Part shown: in pieces, positions 57,916 to 64,000 of the stretch
How positions within the stretch are numbered: the stretch's first letter is position 1
Layout: every line of letters starts with the position of its first letter
Assembly (NCBI GenBank): GCA_947069175.1
Contig: CAMTDV010000017.1
Location: 49,981,137 to 50,045,136, forward strand
Source of the DNA: Scalesia atractyloides
Taxonomy: Eukaryota > Streptophyta > Magnoliopsida > Asterales > Asteraceae
Length of the DNA: 64,000 nt
Reading direction: 5' to 3'
Translations under genes and position numbers: made by a program
Notes under the pieces: generated by a model
Database searches by the model: none
What the model saw: only the letters and a program-made list of their open reading frames with translations
Told to the model about the DNA's origin: nothing

Positions 57916-60001
57916 TCAGAAACTCTTCTCTTCTATTTCTCTCCAACTTAATTCCCACATTCTTCCAAAATTAACTTCATGCGCATAACAGACATTCACA
58001 ACTCTCTGATATTGCAATGCTTGTTCTTTTTCATGCTCTTCATAACAAATCTTACTGAAGAATAAACATTTGATATCCTCCTTTGAGCAGTTCACTAGCC
58101 ACATCGGGTCTAGTATTCGAATCGTTCTCCATAATCCTCTCAATCCTTCTATCCCAAATATTTCAACCCTTTCTTTCGTGATATCCAAATGATCTTCTAA
58201 TCGTAGCACAATCAATGCTTCACATGTTGTTGGATCTACTTGCCACCACTTAAACAATGGATAGAAATTCTGTTCAATCGGCATTAGGGGCATGTTTCTC
58301 ATTTCTCTTGGACGCTTCATAATCAACGTTATATCTTTAATACCAGTCTTCTTATCTGTTTTGATTTGGCGTTTAGGAATGAATGGTTTCTAGTATTTAA
58401 AACTATGCGTCGCTTCAAACTTAATCACCTTCCATAGCAACTGATCAATAAATTTCATATGATATGTGACATTTCCGGTCTGCACCAACTCTTCTACATC
58501 CCAATATGGATGATTTTTGAAATCTGCCAAGTATTTGAAGTATTGAACTCCAAATTCATGTTTAATGGCATAAACGTTCAATTCTTTAAACCACCCCAGC
58601 TCAGTATATCCCCTAAGGAAACATCTTTATCTCTGGTAAAGAATGCCAATGGACGTCAAAACTTTCGTTCTCTTGGCATTTCTTTGAACCAGGACTTCTT
58701 TGCTTGTGCAATTTCTTCCTTCGTCATTGGTTTAGCGATTTTACCTTCACGTACAGACTCTTCAATCTTTTCTTTCAACATATCTTCGTTAACTGCTTGT
58801 ACATCTCCTCAAAGGTTGGAAAACTATCAGTATTCAAACTAGTATACTTCTCAGCTTCGTCTTTCTCATCATCTGACGACCAATCTTCAATGATCACTTT
58901 GTTGTACTCATCAACTTCATACTTTCTTTTATAACAATATTTGTTTGGCTCAAATGTATTTACGTTCATCACTTGTTCCTCAAAATCAAAATCGAACGTT
59001 TCAGCATCAACTTCAAGTAGCTTGGCCAAATCTTCTTTCGAGTAATTATGAACATACTCACCTTCCTCAACATTGTGTTCTAACATAAGAATCATTAGGC
59101 TTCGTAGGAATAGCAGCAACATGCATAGCAGTAGTAATAGCATCTGTCATATCAACATCATCTTTTTGCCCTGTTTCCCCTGTCTGCTCCCACTGGCTTT
59201 GATCATCCATCATATTAGTATCATCATTTAACAATTCGGAAAAATCAAGTTCATCATTAACTTTAGCATCAACCACTTTCAGACCAACTCCACCCTGATC
59301 GTCATCATTACCACCATCATCGTTGTCAGAGTTGTCTTTCGTGTCATCAACCAGTTTATCATCATCTTTATCCTCAGCTTCTTCATCGTCTTTCTTTTCA
59401 GTTTCTGTTTCTGGAACAACACTAGACTCAGAAGCTTTTACAGACTCAATTACTGGCTCAGTAATCTCAGGCATACTCTCTATAACATTCTTGCCTTTTC
59501 CCTGTTCAGCTATTTCTCTCTCTGCTTTTTCCTTAGCTTCTTGCAGATCCATATGAGCATATTCTGCAGCAAAGTCTATTCCCAAACTATTCGTCACTAC
59601 TTTCTGCAGTCTATTGAATCTTCGATCGTTCATATCACGTTAAGAACATAGTTCTGCTATCTCTTTGAGTAATCGTTCGTTCGCGTCCTGCAGACTTTCA
59701 ATCAACGCCTTTAAATACCCACAATCTCCTTCTAGAAATCTGACCTTGTCGTTCAGAATTTCTTTCTCCACCTCGCTTTGTTTTACCAAACTTTCTAACG
59801 CAACTTTCTCGACTTCGTTCTTTGCAACTTTATCTTCCAGAGCTTTAACACGCTTTTTTGAATCATCAATATATGTATCTGGAAAGAAATCATTCAAGTC
59901 TTGATATTAACAAGCTCATTCGGAATATTTCCAAAAATCTTCGACCTCGAAGTAGTCTTCGGTGTAGACTTAGGAGTACTCTTTGGTGTAGACGCTTTAG
60001 G
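57916..60001 (-). pseudogene. Unrecognised element-G protein (homologue of the H protein)
   Basis: Reading leftward: a Lys/Ser/Thr/Pro repeat (60000-59930), a coiled coil (59897-59640: VKALEDKVAKNEVEKVALES), RRFNRLQKVVTNSLGID, a Glu/Asp-rich linker (59500-59280), EHNVEEGEYVHNYSKEDLAK (near 59080), FGVQYFKYLADFKNHPYWDV (near 58550), KRPREMRNMPLM and LDPMWLVNCSKEDIKCLFF (near 58100). The order is as in H. Stops and frame changes (59640, 59070, 58780, 58390) break it. Family unknown. Confidence 0.6.
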
Positions 60002-62322
60002 TGTAACAACTCAGAATTTCGTTGTTATCGTTTCTTTTATTATCGATTGTATCTATCCTTTGTAAACTCGAGATTCGTTTATAAGAAAGTTATGTTAATT
60101 AAATTATGTTGAATTACAGTTATATCGCATCTAATCGCTTACTGAATCGCATCGCTAATCTCATCGCATCGCAACTCGCAGTTAATTATATGGTTTTATG
60201 TTATTTATATGTTATGTATGTTTGTGGTTATGATTACGCTCGCTATCGCATCTCTCTCGCACACTCAAATCGCTAAATCGCACTATTATATCAATTATAA
60301 AGCTTAATATAACTATTTAATACGAAGCGAATCGCCAAACGAACTCTTAACGCGAAATCAGCAAACGAAACTTGGTCACCAGGCCAAGTTCGGCCGAACT
60401 TGACTACCACAAGTTCGTCTGAAGTTGCCTGAGACACAAGAATCCCTCATAATCTTCAAGTTCGCCGAACTTATACACATATGTACAAGTTCGGCTGAAC
60501 TTAGCTAATTCCTTTTGAATATCTAGCAAGTTCGTCCGAACTTGCATGAATTTCATGCAAGTTCGACCGAACTTGACTCCCACTAGCTCCATTTTTGCCT
60601 TCTCCTATTAACATTCAGCTCTCTCTCATTTGAACTTGCTGTAAATTCGCCCAGAGCTCTCAAACCCGAAACCCTTTGTTTTCTAAGTAAGAATCAACCC
60701 GATTTCAACTACAATGATGTTCTAACGATTTTGCACAAGGCATTGCCTTCGTTTTCATCAAATCTCTTCTGTTTACGAAATTCTTCATCTTTTTCCATCA
60801 AAACTTCTGTCTTCAGTCAGAAGTATATTAGATCTGAGCAACACCTTTAAAACCATGATTTTTACACCATTTTTGGACTAGTGACGTATGTTTCGTTCAC
60901 TTTTGAGTGGAACGAGGCGTTGCCGAAGCTAGATCTCAGATCCGGAAGCACAAGGACGAAATCGTCACTTTACACAAGCTGGACTAACCCGCACGAACCT
61001 TCAAGTTCGCCCGGATTAGCCCGAGTTTCTGTAAAATTGCTAAGTTCGCTCCAAAAGACCTCTCCGGCCTAAGCTTTACTCAGTGGCTTAAGGTTGAAGG
61101 GATGGGCACTCGATTTCCTCAGCAAACGACGCAAAAACGCAAGATTTTGGACCTGAAAACATTAAGTTCGCTCGAGATTGCACTGATTTTTGACAACACA
61201 GTAGCCAAGTTCACTCGAACTTGCCCTCAAGGGGTCAAGTTCGGCCGAACTTGAGTGAAAATGGCCAATATTCAACAGAAGACCCTCAAGTTCGCTCGAA
61301 CTTGCAAAGTTTCTCAGGAAACTTCACAAGTTCGGCCAAACTTGTCAACCCACTTATCAAAACCCCACAAGTTCGACCAAACTTGTCAAGTTTCCTTGAG
61401 AAACTTACAAGTTCGCCCGAACTTGACTCTCAGCTCAACAGGTTATATAAGTTCGCTCGAACTTGTATGTCTACATACAAGTTCGGCCTAACTTGCCTAT
61501 TGTTCAATTCAAACTTAACCGTTTCAGCTTTTTGGAGACTGATGCACTTCCGTTCGCGTATGCAGGCTTATCTGACGCTCCTCTTCACCTCTCGACAGTT
61601 GTCTACTCTCTTCTAAACGCACCGACTGTGATTATACTTGACCCGTTTTTGCTTTAATGCACTATTTGGGTGTTACATACGCTCCTCTATCAAAATCACT
61701 TCACAACTCAAACTATTTATCACACGCGAATAATCTGATTATGTATGCTCTATACGTGATACTAGAAACATGTGACTAGGACTTATTTTCGTTAACTTGC
61801 CTCCTTAGCTATATGGTATTATAGTGTGGCTAACACCCAACGGGGTCTAGTTAGGATGGACGCGCAAGCCTTCTCAAGGTAGTTAGCATGAGAAATAAGC
61901 CTATGTTTATCTGTGTGATGTGTTTTGGTGTATCATGATATGTAATTGGACTATTTCGCGAACGCTTTCTCTTATGCTAGTATTACTAAAACCTGTATGC
62001 TCACCTTTACTTAAATGTATTGGCTTGTATTTTAACGTATGTAACAGTGGATTTTAGATTGGATGCTTTGGATGCAGCGTGCTTAGTTTGGTTTTCTTTT
62101 GTTTAGTTTCCAAATGTAATAAATCTAGGGAAAATCGAACCCAATTAGTTTTGTCGGAAAAACAAGTTTCTGTAATGATTATTTTGAAATATTGTGTTTA
62201 ATGGTATGGAACGTTAAATGTTAAATAATGTTGGTAGATAATTGTTATGAAATTCTCATGAGACAATCTGGTCGCCTAGTGCCACTAACCTCGATGTTTC
62301 CGCCATCGGTTGGGGTGTGACA
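60002..62322 (+). repeat. 5' LTR of element K (2,321 bp)
   Basis: TG at 60002 lies at the break in the G reading frame, and the end at 62322 lies 3 nt before the primer site. It is rich in atcgca/cgcatc phrases (60120-60360) and in CAAGTTCG-NN-CGAACTTG dyads (60385-61500). Confidence 0.85.
60385..61500 (+). repeat. Array of CAAGTTCG-NN-CGAACTTG dyads in the LTR of K
   Basis: About fourteen copies: six at 60392-60580 and eight at 61200-61500, some with one or two changes. Central bases vary: GC, CT, CC, AC, TC. The open frames with VRPNLS or KFGRTC repeats here are translations of the dyads. Confidence 0.93.
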
Positions 62323-62325
62323 GAT

Positions 62326-62337
62326 TGGTATCAGAGC
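62326..62337 (+). promoter_or_regulatory. Primer binding site of element K
   Basis: TGGTATCAGAGC, followed by cc, 3 nt after the LTR end. This is the initiator-Met primer also used by Tekay-type chromoviruses. Confidence 0.93.
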
Positions 62338-63466
62338 CCATAACCTTAGGACAATAGGTTGAATTGCCATGATTCGACCTAGTAGCATGTTTAAGTACCC
62401 GATTGACCTATCTTTGACTTAAATGTTAAACTACTTGCCATAAATGCTTAAATGTGCCTTTCCTAAGGCTAACACAATATACACACTTGGAAACGCTCGT
62501 ATCACACAAAACCAGTGATCGAGTCGAGATTAGGTGTGAAAACCGAGAACTCTCGATGAGATCATTCACTCCGCGCAAACTCTTTCGCACGAGATACCTT
62601 CGTTGAGTTAGGAGTGATATCCAAACCTCGACGAAAATCTCCATTTCTATCTAGTGGAATGGCCGATGTGATCGGTGCGCGTAGCCACAACTAGGAATGA
62701 CGTTGCTAAGTTAGGGTTGAAACCCGCATCTTAGTAACAAATTCCGCCATTCGATTTTCAATCTCACCAAAGTCTCGATTATTCCGATGATTTGGAACAC
62801 GTAGTAATCGGAAGGGTAATGCCGCTTGCGGTGAGAGCATCTATCTATTAGGCCAAAACATGGGTCCAAGTTCAAACGGTGGTTGAACCACTTTGGGTAG
62901 TCAACGTCTCAAAACCCCAGACACTCCCAATTGATTTAAGCCTATATTGTCGATTTACGCATCATCGAGTTTATTATTATTTATGTATTTAACATTTTGA
63001 GAAATTTTCGCTTTATTCGATTTCTCGCTTTATTTATTTCTCGTATTATCGATTTCTAGCTTTATCGCTTTACGCTCCATAAACGCATGCACAACTCGCA
63101 CAATCTCGTAATCTAAAACGCTAAATAATTCACCAACAAAACTAAACGCTCAACCCGCATACGCTTATAAGTCCATACGTGTCTCATACGTGGTGCTATC
63201 TCACTTATGTATATACTTCTCACTTATATCTTGCATCATTGCGCTACGCATGATGGCAAATTAGAAGTGAATATGTGCAAAATATGTGCTTACGTGCCTA
63301 CGTGATTATGTGCTTACGTGCCTATGTACTTACGTGTTTATGTGCTTACATGTTTGTGTGTTTACGTGCTTATGTGTTTATGTGCCTTGTATGAATAATA
63401 ATAATAAATATTTTAAATATAAAATTTTTATAATCGAATCTCATCCTATCAAATTCTTCAATGTAG
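62338..63466 (+). other. Leader of element K between primer site and gag
   Basis: Non-coding. Shows short runs of tcgcttta/tttatcg (63000-63080) and a loose repeat of tacgtg/tatgtg (63280-63390). No gene seen. Confidence 0.7.
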
Positions 63467-64000
63467 ATGTCTTCAATGGGATCACATACCAGGAGGAATC
63501 TCCAGCACAGCAACGCCGATAAGCGTTTTGCTACAATGGTAGCCAAGGAAATAGCTAAAGTTATCCCGCAAATCGTCTTGGAAATTCATGCTGTGAGCAG
63601 TAACTCATCGGTTGACTCGAAAGCTGAAAACCCCAAGTCACGATTCAGCTTCAAAAATTTCAAAGCTTTTGCACCTCTCGCCTTCACGGGAAATGATGGA
63701 CCGACTTCTATGTTCCATTGGTTTGACGCCATTGAGGTCACCTTTAGGAAAAGTGGATGCCCCAATGACCTTCGCACAGTGAACGCTACATGAGTCTTCT
63801 AGTCCTGTGCTCTCGACTGGTGGACCGCCGAAAGAAATAGGCGCGGTAATGATGAAGCCTATAATCTGTCTTGGGAAGAACTCAAGGAAGTGATGATGAA
63901 GGAGTTCTATCCTCCACACGAGATTCAGAAGCTCGAGAACGAGTTTTGTGGCATATAACAAGATGGTCCCGATAATGCTGGATTTACCGCTCGATTTAAG
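63467..64000 (+). pseudogene. gag of element K, with nonsense codons
   Basis: Starts MSSMGSHTRRNLQHS at 63467. Chromovirus gag motifs: FKNFKAFAPLAFTGNDGPT, MFHWFDAIEVTFRKSGCPND, ALDWWTAERNRRG, WEELKEVMMKEFYPPHEIQK and NAGFTARFK. All are in one frame but interrupted by TGA (63791), TAG (63800) and TAA (63957). The window ends within the gene. Confidence 0.9.

Larger units (their letters stand above)
57305..60001 (-). mobile_element. Non-autonomous LTR element G, cut by K
   Basis: Its 3' LTR (57305-57702), a polypurine tract and a protein homologous to that of H read leftward. The 5' part lies beyond K and outside the window. It interrupts the post-pol ORF of F. No gag or pol homology. Confidence 0.8.
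60002..64000 (+). mobile_element. Tekay-like Ty3 retrotransposon K, 5' part
   Basis: 5' LTR, initiator-Met primer site and the start of gag, running off the window. It is inserted in element G. The LTR start TGTAACAACTCAG and end GGTGTGACA fit chromovirus LTRs. Confidence 0.85.

Noticed and set aside
61221..61657. Open frames with repeated VRPNLS/KFGRTC words
   Set aside because: These words are what the CAAGTTCG-NN-CGAACTTG dyads translate to; similar words appear at 38552-38746, 45098-45292 and 60404-60592 for the same reason.
1..64000. tRNA, rRNA or snoRNA genes
   Set aside because: I looked for cloverleaf-like and conserved rRNA segments and saw none; the tRNA-like matches are retroelement primer sites.

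Overview
This window is plant nuclear DNA: a host-gene island set in nested LTR retrotransposons. The evidence is a plant-type mitochondrial lipoyl synthase gene with GT-AG introns, fragments of other plant genes with introns, and many retrotransposons with intact or nearly intact target-site duplications (TSDs). The retrotransposon mix (Athila-like and Tekay-like Ty3 elements, SIRE-like and gag-only Copia elements) resembles what I recall from Asteraceae, but I cannot prove the family from sequence alone.

Layout. 1-4.8 kb: the end of an LTR, then a decayed LTR element (H) whose only coding content is an unrecognised coiled-coil/acidic protein. 4.8-19.9 kb: the gene island. LIP1 (lipoyl synthase) lies on the minus strand in four exons (14504 to 6662). 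Its 4.2-kb intron 1 contains a fragment of the snoRNP assembly gene NAF1 in antisense and a MITE with perfect 13-bp inverted ends. LIP1 lacks one base in exon 2, which breaks its frame. Between 15.1 and 19.8 kb are plus-strand gene remains: exon-like pieces I cannot name, a clean four-exon fragment, and a SCAMP pseudogene.

19.9-64 kb: nested retrotransposons. A Ty3 remnant (E: one LTR plus a piece of reverse transcriptase) was split by element A (Athila-like gag-protease, no pol, minus strand, TSD ggacg) and, 200 bp further on, by a SIRE-like Copia element F (plus strand). A's gag was split by element C (gag-only Copia-like) and by D (probably a 3.9-kb solo LTR, TSD atttg). D was split by element B (a sister of C, TSD ttagt). 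F carries a solo LTR (I) in its RNase H region and is cut in its envelope-like ORF by G (minus strand, sister of H). G is cut by K, a Tekay-like Ty3 element whose gag runs off the window. By eye almost every element is non-autonomous or dead.

The least explained signals are these. (1) Long arrays of an 18-bp dyad, CAAGTTCG-NN-CGAACTTG, fill the untranslated leaders of B and C and recur in the LTR of the unrelated Ty3 element K. Most other LTR families here carry their own short dyad. (2) A 0.6-kb non-coding block near the 3' ends of B and C is about 99% identical, with 321 bp in a row identical, while their gag genes and LTRs have diverged far more. (3) Elements G and H share LTR and polypurine-tract design with B and C but encode a different, unrecognised protein.
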